NCBI GenBank assembly: GCA_013388545.1
Contig: JACAFB010000037.1
Coordinates: forward strand, 1-64,000
DNA length: 64,000 bases
Direction: 5' to 3'
From: Ignavibacteriaceae bacterium
GTDB lineage: Bacteria > Bacteroidota > Ignavibacteria > Ignavibacteriales > Ignavibacteriaceae
The position numbers were made by a program, and so were the translations under genes. Shown here in pieces: positions 36,687 to 44,385 of the stretch. The number at the start of each line of letters is the position of its first letter. Within the stretch, counting starts at the first letter, position 1. The notes beneath the pieces are model-generated. The model was not told where the DNA came from. It searched no databases and saw only the letters and a list, made by a program, of their open reading frames with translations.

Positions 36687-37937
36687 TTATTTCAGCAGAT
36701 CCCTTTCTTCCTTTATCAATTCCTGTACCTTTGAAATCATAATTGAAACATTGAGCGAAACAAAACCTTTTAATGAATTTTCCAGATAAGTAATCGCTTC
36801 TTTGTGCTTTTGTTGAGAAATGCAAAGCAATGCCATTTCATAAGAAGCTTCGGAGAAATTGAGCGGATTTTCAAGTTCCTGGTTCAGTCTGATGCTTGAT
36901 AGTAAAAATTGCTCTGCTAAGGTAATATTTCCTTTTTGTTTCTCAATTATTCCTTTGATTTTGTAAATATCTGCAATAGATAATTTATCGCCTAGTTTGT
37001 GGCTAATTTCCAAGGCTTTTTCAGCAAAAGCATCAGCCAGGGCAAAATCTTTTGTCTGAGAATAAAGAAAAGATTTTGCAGAGTATGAAAGCGCAATGGT
37101 GGGCAGGTAATCACCCTCAATAGAATAGGCGATGCTTTCATCGAATTCTTTCATCCCGGCAACAAAGTCACCTCGGTTCATATAGTACATTCCGAAGTTA
37201 TGTTTTAATTCAGCAATTCGTCTTTTATCTCCAAGTTGTCTGAACTTATTAAATGCTCTGTTGAAATAAATAAAAGCAGCTTCGTGTTTTGATTGTATAT
37301 TATTCAGAATACCTATATTCATTTCAAGCATTCCGATCAAACCATTATCTTTTTTACTATTTAAGAACGACAAACTTTTTTCGAAATGAGAAATGGCTTT
37401 TTTTAGTTTCCCAAGATCACCATAAATAGTTCCCAATAAATTTTCACATTTTGCCGAACCTCGGTAATCGTTCTGATCAATAAAATATTTTTTTGCTTTC
37501 TGAATAAAACGATAACTTTTATCCCACTCGGCCATACGACTGTAAATATCCGCCTTAGCCAATACGGAGTAGGCAACAACGCTGTTAAATAATTTATTCT
37601 TTCTGATTTTATGGATGAGAAAATCGTAAACGTCAAGAGATGAGATAAGCTCTCCCTTCGCAATTGAAAACTCACCAAGGTAAAGTAAAAAATCGATCAA
37701 ACGGTTTTGAGGTAATTTCGATTCAGCAAAAGTTATAGCAAGGTTTATCTGTGTATTAAAATCAACCGAAGCCGGGGTTTGGTAGGCAAGCTGTTTTTTA
37801 TTTTCCCTGCTAATATGTCTCGGGAATCCGGTCGTTAAAAAATATTTTTTGTTAAGCAGCTTTTCGAATTCTAATACTGCCGAATCATCAAAATAATTCT
37901 TCAGGACTTCTGATAATGGCAGTGTTTGAGGCTTCAC
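36687..37937 (-). CDS. Tetratricopeptide repeat protein
   Basis: 416 residues, no signal peptide. About eight TPR motifs from 110 to 400, for example KCENLLGTIYGDLGKLKKAISHFEKSLSFL and AELKHNFGMYYMNRGDFVAGMKEF. Such repeats bind peptides or partner proteins. It begins with GTG at 37,937. It lies about 100 bp upstream of the GAF kinase on the same strand, so it may belong to that signalling unit; its TPR style resembles the C-terminal part of the Ser/Thr kinase at 44,385-47,960. Confidence 0.8.
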   Translation of the reverse strand: MKPQTLPLSEVLKNYFDDSAVLEFEKLLNKKYFLTTGFPRHISRENKKQLAYQTPASVDFNTQINLAITFAESKLPQNRLIDFLLYLGEFSIAKGELISSLDVYDFLIHKIRKNKLFNSVVAYSVLAKADIYSRMAEWDKSYRFIQKAKKYFIDQNDYRGSAKCENLLGTIYGDLGKLKKAISHFEKSLSFLNSKKDNGLIGMLEMNIGILNNIQSKHEAAFIYFNRAFNKFRQLGDKRRIAELKHNFGMYYMNRGDFVAGMKEFDESIAYSIEGDYLPTIALSYSAKSFLYSQTKDFALADAFAEKALEISHKLGDKLSIADIYKIKGIIEKQKGNITLAEQFLLSSIRLNQELENPLNFSEASYEMALLCISQQKHKEAITYLENSLKGFVSLNVSIMISKVQELIKEERDLLK

Positions 37938-38057
37938 GGTTTAGTAATAATTTTTAACAGTTTTAATCTAGTATTTGTAGCAATTTAATAAAAACACATT
38001 AAGAAAAGTAGTTCTAAAAAAAATTAAAATTTTTGCAGATGATATATTAAATTCATA

Positions 38058-41000
38058 TTAATTTTTTAACAGTTTATATGATAAAAACCATTCCCATTCT
38101 GATGAATTACTGAACCACGCTTTGGCTATTCCTGCAGAAAAAGTTGTCTCAAGATTGAACCAGTGTTTGAACAGAAAATCGATCTGAGCACCTAAAGAAA
38201 CAAAAGTATCAGCAACAGGTGTTCTTGCAACCAGGCCTTGAGCATATATTGAAAAATCGATGTGATTCAGATAGTGCTGGCCTAACGAAATATTTCCAAA
38301 TCTTATTGGAGGAAAAGCGTTTTCAAACATCAGCTTGACAAATCTTTCAGCAGGGATACTATACATTGGCACCCCCGGGAATCTGTAAAGGCTTCTGAAC
38401 TGACGAACTGACGTATTCTCAACCTCCCGGTTTCCAAAACCACCAAAAAAATATCTTGCCTGAAAAATCTTTTCATTAACATAATGATACCCGCCAGCAA
38501 GTTTGAAGTGAAATACATTATGATCAAACAGCCATAAAAAGTAACGATCCCATTCTGCATGACCTTCAACTGCAAATTCATTGAGAGAATTCAGATATGT
38601 GTGAAATCCTAAAATAGTGAAGTTAAATTCATTGCCGCTTTCATAGTCAGAACTTCCGATTGTTCTTCTTATGTCTTTAATGTTCAGATTTGTTTGAAAG
38701 ACCGAGAAGTCGGGTTCAGAAACACGAACAAGATTATCATTAATAAATTCGACATTTGTATAATAAGCAACTTCGGTATGATGCTTGATCTTTAATGGAT
38801 TATCATAAAGCCAGAAGAAAGTGTAGCTTGTTCTTAGTTTGGTCCCTATCATTCCTCTTTTCCGGGAATTAAATAGATCGTAAAAGTCAGTTGCATTCTG
38901 ATCTATGCCTAAACCAAATTTTTGGAGATAGTCATACTTTAATCTAAAATGGAATTTTGGCCCCGCCGGGACTTCATTGAATGGACTGTATCCGGCTTCG
39001 ATAGATAAGTCATGCTCAAGTAAAGGATCAGAAATGTGAGTAAAAAATCCTAAAACTTTTTGTTTTTGAAAACCTGTAATTACAGGGATGAAAGATTGGA
39101 TTTTAAGATTTTGAAGCCCGTTGTAAGATTCTTCAGCCCGGAAGTTATTCTGCTCAGTTTTTTTGTTGGCGGGTTTCAACACCCAATTAAAAAGTGATTC
39201 GTCCAAATTCAAAATCTTTTGCCCGAGATATTGAATCGCCGGAAGCTTTTTTGCTTTCAAATTCGGAATAATTTTTGGGATAAAACCTTCCATTCCAAAT
39301 TCAAAGACAAATAGTGAATCTCTGCTAACAGCGATTGGCCTGAAAAATCCTTTTAATGTATGACTGATTGCAGTTACTTCGAAATTATTAATGTCCAATC
39401 TATAAATGTTGGATACACCATTATTGTATGCATTCCAGAAAATAAAATTGTCGTCTGAACTCCAGGAAGGGTTTTCTGGTGATCCAACAGAACTTATAAT
39501 CCGGTATTTAACAGGTAAAGAATTTTTCAGTGATTCTGTCTCAATAAGAATTATTGACTGTTGACCTGTAGATTTATGGAGAACAGCAGCCAAATATTTT
39601 CCGTTTGAATTTGAGGAAAGCTGCTGAATTTCATCTCCGATATCAAATGGGTAAACAGCATTAAGAAATTCATATGGGAACTGAGAATAAACAAGAGTTG
39701 CTCTTCCGCCATCGTGTTGAACCCCCCAAAGTTCGTGAGTTTGAGAAGAGACTGTAAGACTTCCGGTTCTGCAATCTTCAAAAAGAAGTGTCTTTTTTCC
39801 GGAGTAAGCATCGACAACCCAGATGTCCCTGTAAAGCTGATTATTATTAGTTGTAAAGAAGAACAATTTATTTTTACTGTCATAGGCTGTTGAAGAAACC
39901 TGAATCATGCTCGGTGAAGGCATTGAGGTCAGTTCAATATAATTTCCGGTATTCAAATCAAATCTTACAATTTTTGCAAGTTCACCTGTGCGATGATATC
40001 CGAACAGGATATTCTTAGAATCTTTATCAAAATATGGCTGCGTTACCCACCCAAATGATTCATCTGAAATATTTCTTTTAGGCGTAAACTCAACTGAATT
40101 CAGAATATTGATGTTAGATTGTTGAAAATCCTTCTCGTATTTGCTAAAATTCTCCCACGCATTTTCCAGCTCCTCACCAAATACATTTTCGAATTTATTA
40201 ATAAAACCACTATAAAAATCACCTTCATCAGGTTTAAACCATTGCAGCATTTTTTCTTTGCCGTACTTTAAAGTCAAATAAGTAATAAACCTGGTGCCAT
40301 ACAAATAAAAAATATTTTCAAGAAATATAGATTTATGACTGAGAATCGTTTCAAGTTCAAGATGAGTTGGAAAATCAATCGAATCTATCATCATAGTTCG
40401 AAAATACATCTCATCAAAACTTCCCAGAGTTCTTCCATAGCCGCCGCTAAACCAGGTTTCAATAAAGACAGCCGGTGCTTCCTGGTGCCAGCGAGAAGTA
40501 TACCTGCTGTAATTAGTAAGCAGGCTGAATAAAACGGAAACCGGTTGAATCTGTTCGGGTGGTACTTTTGAAAAAATCGATCTGAAAAAATCTTCTATGT
40601 CGTTTGAATGATCATTTACAGTTATATGAACAAGTTCGTGACTCATCAGCCATTGAAATCTTTCATTATATGGAACAACCTCATAGCCCGGTTCAAGTGG
40701 CTCAATCTCAAGCCTGAGAAAATTTTGCGGGACAGTTGTAGTTGCACCGAAACCATAATCGCTTACATCATAAGTATTGATCACAATTTTTTCTGATGGG
40801 GTATAATTAAAAAGTATCATCAAAGGTTTCAATGAATTTTCGGCAGAACTTAAGATGTGGCGTACTAAAGAGGAATGAGCTTCGCGGTAAATAATTCTAA
40901 AGTGTTCACTTTCCATTTCATACCAGTTTGATTCTTCTCTGGGATAAATTGTGATAAGGAGTTCTGTCGAGTCCTGAGATCTTTCAATCTGGGCAGTAGT

Positions 41001-41699
41001 TTCTTCTGAATTAAGTTTAAATGCAAAGAAAACATTGCTTTCCCTTGTATAAGCCTGAATACTGTCTACAAATCCGGGGTTGATCAGCTTTGAATAAAAG
41101 CTTCCTTTCAGCTCTGAATTTCGTACTATTACATTCAATGAACCAGTCCCGTAGAAAATACTGAAAAGAGGAATCTTATTATCAGCCCGGATTTTTATTA
41201 CGGTTCCGGTATTTATTTCATCTATATGAACAGATTCAATTTTACTTGTTAATCCCGGATCAAACCTTCTGGGCAGTATCCTGATCCTGTTCTCGGAAAT
41301 TGAAGTGATGAAACAATTTATAAGTTCCGATAATGGATAAATTGAAGAGTTCAAAGGTGCAAAAAATTTATTGTTCTTGATTACTACGGAAGTCTGTAAT
41401 TGATAAATTACAGGCAACGGCTCACCGATTTTTTGAAAAACGGCGAATGGATTTCGTGAAGTAAAAATCAGCTTATTCTGCTCCACCCGAAGTTCAATTT
41501 TGCCCGACTCATAAATGAAATTATAGCTTAACTCCATTACATCGGCAAAGTCATTCAATGAGAAATAAAAATTCTCATTAATTTTTTCGGCAGGAATTAA
41601 AAAAGTTTTATCAAGATAGTTAATCTCAAGGGAATTGCTTTGACAAAAATTATAATAAGAAAAGAACAGAAAAAAGATTACAGTTAATTTAAATTTCAT
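38058..41699 (-). CDS. Exported MA-family metallopeptidase-propeller-barrel protein
   Basis: 1213 residues from ATG 41,699, chosen because it starts the signal peptide (MKFKLTVIFFLFF); a TTG lies 12 nt upstream. N-terminal copper-amine-oxidase-N/AMIN-like beta region (about 20-250), a gluzincin peptidase MA-like domain with HELVH at 354-358, a TolB-type propeller (about 550-830; PSWSSDDNFIFWNAYNNGVS) and a C-terminal beta-rich region (about 870-1213) resembling an outer-membrane barrel. It would sit in the outer membrane with peptidase domains in the periplasm or outside. It lies directly downstream of the 16-residue repeat protein gene but behind a terminator. Confidence 0.8.
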   Translation of the reverse strand: MKFKLTVIFFLFFSYYNFCQSNSLEINYLDKTFLIPAEKINENFYFSLNDFADVMELSYNFIYESGKIELRVEQNKLIFTSRNPFAVFQKIGEPLPVIYQLQTSVVIKNNKFFAPLNSSIYPLSELINCFITSISENRIRILPRRFDPGLTSKIESVHIDEINTGTVIKIRADNKIPLFSIFYGTGSLNVIVRNSELKGSFYSKLINPGFVDSIQAYTRESNVFFAFKLNSEETTAQIERSQDSTELLITIYPREESNWYEMESEHFRIIYREAHSSLVRHILSSAENSLKPLMILFNYTPSEKIVINTYDVSDYGFGATTTVPQNFLRLEIEPLEPGYEVVPYNERFQWLMSHELVHITVNDHSNDIEDFFRSIFSKVPPEQIQPVSVLFSLLTNYSRYTSRWHQEAPAVFIETWFSGGYGRTLGSFDEMYFRTMMIDSIDFPTHLELETILSHKSIFLENIFYLYGTRFITYLTLKYGKEKMLQWFKPDEGDFYSGFINKFENVFGEELENAWENFSKYEKDFQQSNINILNSVEFTPKRNISDESFGWVTQPYFDKDSKNILFGYHRTGELAKIVRFDLNTGNYIELTSMPSPSMIQVSSTAYDSKNKLFFFTTNNNQLYRDIWVVDAYSGKKTLLFEDCRTGSLTVSSQTHELWGVQHDGGRATLVYSQFPYEFLNAVYPFDIGDEIQQLSSNSNGKYLAAVLHKSTGQQSIILIETESLKNSLPVKYRIISSVGSPENPSWSSDDNFIFWNAYNNGVSNIYRLDINNFEVTAISHTLKGFFRPIAVSRDSLFVFEFGMEGFIPKIIPNLKAKKLPAIQYLGQKILNLDESLFNWVLKPANKKTEQNNFRAEESYNGLQNLKIQSFIPVITGFQKQKVLGFFTHISDPLLEHDLSIEAGYSPFNEVPAGPKFHFRLKYDYLQKFGLGIDQNATDFYDLFNSRKRGMIGTKLRTSYTFFWLYDNPLKIKHHTEVAYYTNVEFINDNLVRVSEPDFSVFQTNLNIKDIRRTIGSSDYESGNEFNFTILGFHTYLNSLNEFAVEGHAEWDRYFLWLFDHNVFHFKLAGGYHYVNEKIFQARYFFGGFGNREVENTSVRQFRSLYRFPGVPMYSIPAERFVKLMFENAFPPIRFGNISLGQHYLNHIDFSIYAQGLVARTPVADTFVSLGAQIDFLFKHWFNLETTFSAGIAKAWFSNSSEWEWFLSYKLLKN

Positions 41700-41827
41700 T
41701 TGGTAAAACAAAGCAATACTGAAAAAATTAATACCGTCTAAAGTTATTAATATCGTAACAAGAAAAAAATTTTCTTTATGTCAAATCATTTGCTATAATT
41801 TCACTTTTCAAATCATAAGCAAAAAAA

Positions 41828-41852
41828 AAGCCTTCATAAAAAATGAAGGCTT
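41828..41852 (-). terminator. Terminator of the 16-residue repeat protein gene
   Basis: AAGCCTTCAT and ATGAAGGCTT form a 10-bp stem around AAAAA and are followed on the minus strand by an eight-base T run. It separates the repeat protein gene from the peptidase-barrel gene, though partial readthrough is possible. Confidence 0.9.
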
Positions 41853-41880
41853 CTCATCAATACATTTTGGAGGTAAAAAA

Positions 41881-42648
41881 TTATTTGATGAAACCGAAAC
41901 GGCTGCCTAGCTCATCGAGCTGGGAATTAGACTTGATAAACCCAAAGCGGCTTCCTAATTCATCAAGCTGAGAGCTTGACTTGATAAATCCAAAGCGGCT
42001 TCCAAGTTCATCTAGCTGTGAATTTGACTTGATGAAACCAAATCGACTGCCGAGTTCATCAAGCTGGGAACTTGATTTAACGAATCCGAAGCGGCTGCCT
42101 AATTCATCAAGTTGAGAGCTTGACTTGATAAATCCAAAGCGGCTGCCTAATTCATCAAGTTGGGAACTTGATTTAACAAATCCGAAACGGCTGCCTAGTT
42201 CCTCAAGTTGAGAGTTCGACTTGATAAATCCAAAGCGGCTGCCCAATTCGTCAAGTTGAGAGCTTGACTTGATAAATCCGAAGCGGCTGCCTAATTCATC
42301 AAGTTGAGAATTCGACTTGATAAATCCAAAGCGGCTGCCCAGTTCGTCAAGTTGAGAGCTTGACTTAACGAAACCGAAACGGCTGCCTAATTCATCAAGT
42401 TGAGAATTCGACTTGATAAATCCAAAGCGGCTGCCCAGTTCGTCAAGCTGGGAGTTTGATCTGTTTTGCAAAACCTGAGGATTTAGGTTCTGCTCAGCAG
42501 ACGCAGAAGTTATGAAGTTTGACTCTATACTTGTTACTGTGTTATCGGATACACGGAACCTTTGCGCTTCTTCAACGCCGTTAATTTGTGCATAAACAGA
42601 ACCACAGATAACAAATGATAGAGTAAAGGCTGCAATTAATTTGTGCAT
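41881..42648 (-). CDS. Secreted protein of twelve 16-residue tandem repeats
   Basis: 255 residues from ATG 42,648 (AGGTGGG upstream; starts the signal peptide MHKLIAAFTLSFVICGSVYAQ). After a linker of about 40 residues come exactly twelve copies of S-[NS]-SQL-[DE]-ELGSRFGF-[IV]-K, ending at the stop with no extra domain. Only three positions vary: N/S, D/E (once) and I/V. I recognise no family. Each unit ends in Lys and contains one Arg, so a trypsin-like cut would release identical peptides, but it could equally be a fibre, a lectin-like array or an adhesin. It is preceded by a sigma54 promoter and by the gene for a sigma54 activator on the same strand. No sorting domain is present, so export beyond the periplasm is unexplained. 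Confidence 0.85.
   Translation of the reverse strand: MHKLIAAFTLSFVICGSVYAQINGVEEAQRFRVSDNTVTSIESNFITSASAEQNLNPQVLQNRSNSQLDELGSRFGFIKSNSQLDELGSRFGFVKSSSQLDELGSRFGFIKSNSQLDELGSRFGFIKSSSQLDELGSRFGFIKSNSQLEELGSRFGFVKSSSQLDELGSRFGFIKSSSQLDELGSRFGFVKSSSQLDELGSRFGFIKSNSQLDELGSRFGFIKSSSQLDELGSRFGFIKSNSQLDELGSRFGFIK
41884..42459 (-). repeat. 48-bp coding tandem repeat, 12 units
   Basis: The 12 protein repeats are encoded by 48-bp units in perfect register. Units differ mainly at third codon positions (for example CTGCCTAATTCATCAAG, CTGCCCAGTTCGTCAAG), so the protein is kept while the DNA drifts. Several neighbouring units share the same variants, as expected from repeated unequal crossing-over or slippage. 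Confidence 0.97.
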
Positions 42649-42693
42649 AACATCCCACCTTATGTTACTAAATAATGACACGTTTAATACTAC

Positions 42694-42728
42694 TTAAATG
42701 CAAAAAAACTATTAAAATCTGCATTTAA
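42694..42728 (-). promoter_or_regulatory. Inverted repeat in the leader of the repeat protein gene
   Basis: TTAAATGCA and TGCATTTAA are perfect 9-bp arms 17 nt apart. They lie between the predicted sigma54 start site (about 42,742) and the ATG at 42,648, so they would form an AT-rich hairpin in the 5' leader or bind a protein. No ligand-sensing structure is recognisable. Confidence 0.4.
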
Positions 42729-42753
42729 AGATAGTTTAAGCACTGTTAAAGTC

Positions 42754-42768
42754 GCAATGAACGTGCCA
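42754..42768 (-). promoter_or_regulatory. Sigma54 (-24/-12) promoter
   Basis: On the minus strand TGGCACGTTCATTGC matches the sigma54 consensus TGGCACR-N4-TTGC at every fixed position, with the GG and GC dinucleotides ten bases apart as required. Predicted start is about 12 nt downstream, leaving a leader of roughly 95 nt before the repeat protein ATG. The gene immediately upstream encodes a sigma54 activator. I found no other match of this quality in the intergenic parts of the window. Confidence 0.8.
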
Positions 42769-42820
42769 GTTGGAAGCGTCTTGAAAAAACTCATAAATTT
42801 CAGCAGTTTTTTGATGGTAA

Positions 42821-42833
42821 GGTAAATATTACC
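42821..42833. promoter_or_regulatory. Secondary inverted repeat upstream of the sigma54 promoter
   Basis: GGTAAATATTACC has perfect 5-bp arms (GGTAA/TTACC) and lies 53 bp upstream of the -24 element. It shares the TAAATATT core with the larger inverted repeat at 42,860-42,878. It may be a second, weaker activator site. The remaining bases of the 42,649-43,005 gap show no gene. Confidence 0.3.
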
Positions 42834-42859
42834 GGATACTTGAAGGGAAATATTGGATA

Positions 42860-42878
42860 TTGTAAATATTGTTTACAA
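42860..42878. promoter_or_regulatory. Candidate upstream activator site for the sigma54 promoter
   Basis: TTGTAAATATTGTTTACAA has perfect 7-bp inverted arms (TTGTAAA/TTTACAA) around a 5-bp centre and sits 92 bp upstream of the -24 element, where sigma54 activators usually bind. GTTTACA also occurs in an inverted repeat at 50,325-50,344 in front of the ABC operons. Confidence 0.5.
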
Positions 42879-43005
42879 TTTTTTGGCCCGTTTTTGAAAA
42901 TCAGTCGACTCTATTTTGGGGAAAATTATTAAAATTCAAAACTTTTAAAAATAAATTTGGACAATTTCAGTCCGTTAAGTCTATGCTTTGATGATACTTA
43001 GTTCT

Positions 43006-44385
43006 TTAATTTTTAAGTAAAGAATCAAGCTTGGGTCTTGAAATACCTAAAAGCTTTGCTGCCTGAGATTTATTTCCTTTGGTTTTGTTGAGAACTTCTC
43101 TGGCATAATGCTTTGTCAGCTTTTTCAAATTTGTTGTTCCGTAATTAAGATCAATCCTTATTATTTGCGGAGGAAGTTTTTCTTCTCTCTGACCCAATGG
43201 GAAATTAACAGGAACATTATTTATTATATTAGAGAAATCTTTCAGACGAAGCACACTGTCATCACTTAAAAGTACAGCTCGTTCGATAGCGTTTCGCATT
43301 TCACGAATATTTCCGGGCCAGGTATAACCAAGCATAAATTGTTTAAGATCATTATCCATTTTCTTAATCTCTTTATTGAACTGCTTGCTGTACTCCTGAA
43401 TGAAATGATTTGCAAGTAATAAAATGTCATCACCTCGTTCTCTTAAAGGAGGTATTTGAATTGAAATAACATTTAGCCTGTGATAGAGATCTCTTCTGAA
43501 AAGTTTTTTCTCAACCATCAGTTCAAGGTCTTTGTTAGTGGCTGAAATAATCCTTGAGTTAAAAGGAATATCTACAGTTCCCCCCAGTCTTCGTATTACT
43601 TTCTTTTCGATGGCTCTTAATAACTTCGATTGAATATTCAAACTTAGATCACCGATTTCGTCAAGAAATAAAGTTCCCTTGTCAGCAAGTTCGAATAAAC
43701 CATATTTCCTGCTTTTTGCGTTGGTGAATGCACCGGCTTCATAGCCAAACAACTCGGATTCAAGCAAGCTTTCGGGAATTGCAGTACAAACAATATCCAC
43801 AAATGGTTCATCAGACTTTTTTGAATGATTATGAATAGCTCTGGCAAGCAAACCCTTCCCGGTTCCGGTCTCTCCAAGTATTAAAACATTAGCTCTGCTT
43901 TTTTCGGATACTTTTTTTGCCAGTTCAATAATTGAGCGAAACTCTTCAGAATTTCCTATGATTGAATGAATACCATATGAACCTGTGAATGAACCGGGCT
44001 GAATTGATGCATCTGTTCGGTATGTGTTGTTTTGAATTATTTCTGATAGATAGGAAGTAAATTTGAAAATTTCATAAGGGAAAACAAAAACATCTGTAAA
44101 TCCCATTTTAACCACGGTGCTCAGGACGAGTGCATTGGCTTCGTTAAATACAAAGAGTATTTTATTTTTAATTTCACTTTTTAATTTGTTTAACCTTGCA
44201 AGGAGCTTCGATTCCAGCCTATCAATCTGCAAAATGATTATATCATTTTCTTTAACTTCGAAATTTTTGGGATATGAAACAGATAAATTAACATTACGAA
44301 GTTCAACTTGTCTTGCAGCGGAGGTGACTGATGCAGTGTCTTTTGAATCCGAGAATATTTTAAGATTTATTTTGATTTGATCCAT
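43006..44385 (-). CDS. Sigma54-dependent transcriptional activator (NtrC family, receiver degenerate)
   Basis: 459 residues. N-terminal region 1-120 has a receiver-like alpha/beta pattern but no clear phospho-Asp site. AAA+ domain: Walker A GETGTGKG at 171-178, sigma54-contact loop GAFTNA at 218-223 (usually GAFTGA), Walker B LFLDEIGD at 239-246, arginine finger FRRDLYHRL near 297-305, then PGNIREMRNAIERAVLL. A Fis-type helix-turn-helix (SQAAKLLGISRPKLDSLLK) ends it. The start overlaps the kinase stop by one base (TAATG), so the two are translationally coupled, and phosphorylation or direct binding by the kinase/TPR protein may replace a classical receiver. It is the obvious candidate to drive the sigma54 promoter just downstream. 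Confidence 0.93.
   Translation of the reverse strand: MDQIKINLKIFSDSKDTASVTSAARQVELRNVNLSVSYPKNFEVKENDIIILQIDRLESKLLARLNKLKSEIKNKILFVFNEANALVLSTVVKMGFTDVFVFPYEIFKFTSYLSEIIQNNTYRTDASIQPGSFTGSYGIHSIIGNSEEFRSIIELAKKVSEKSRANVLILGETGTGKGLLARAIHNHSKKSDEPFVDIVCTAIPESLLESELFGYEAGAFTNAKSRKYGLFELADKGTLFLDEIGDLSLNIQSKLLRAIEKKVIRRLGGTVDIPFNSRIISATNKDLELMVEKKLFRRDLYHRLNVISIQIPPLRERGDDILLLANHFIQEYSKQFNKEIKKMDNDLKQFMLGYTWPGNIREMRNAIERAVLLSDDSVLRLKDFSNIINNVPVNFPLGQREEKLPPQIIRIDLNYGTTNLKKLTKHYAREVLNKTKGNKSQAAKLLGISRPKLDSLLKN

Noticed and set aside
41779-41784. TTGACA on the minus strand upstream of the peptidase-barrel gene as a sigma70 promoter
   Set aside because: No convincing -10 hexamer at the right distance; kept only as a possibility.
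41884-42459. Regular 48-bp repeats resembling a CRISPR array
   Set aside because: There are no unique spacers; the units are contiguous, in frame and code for the 16-residue protein repeat, with silent variation.
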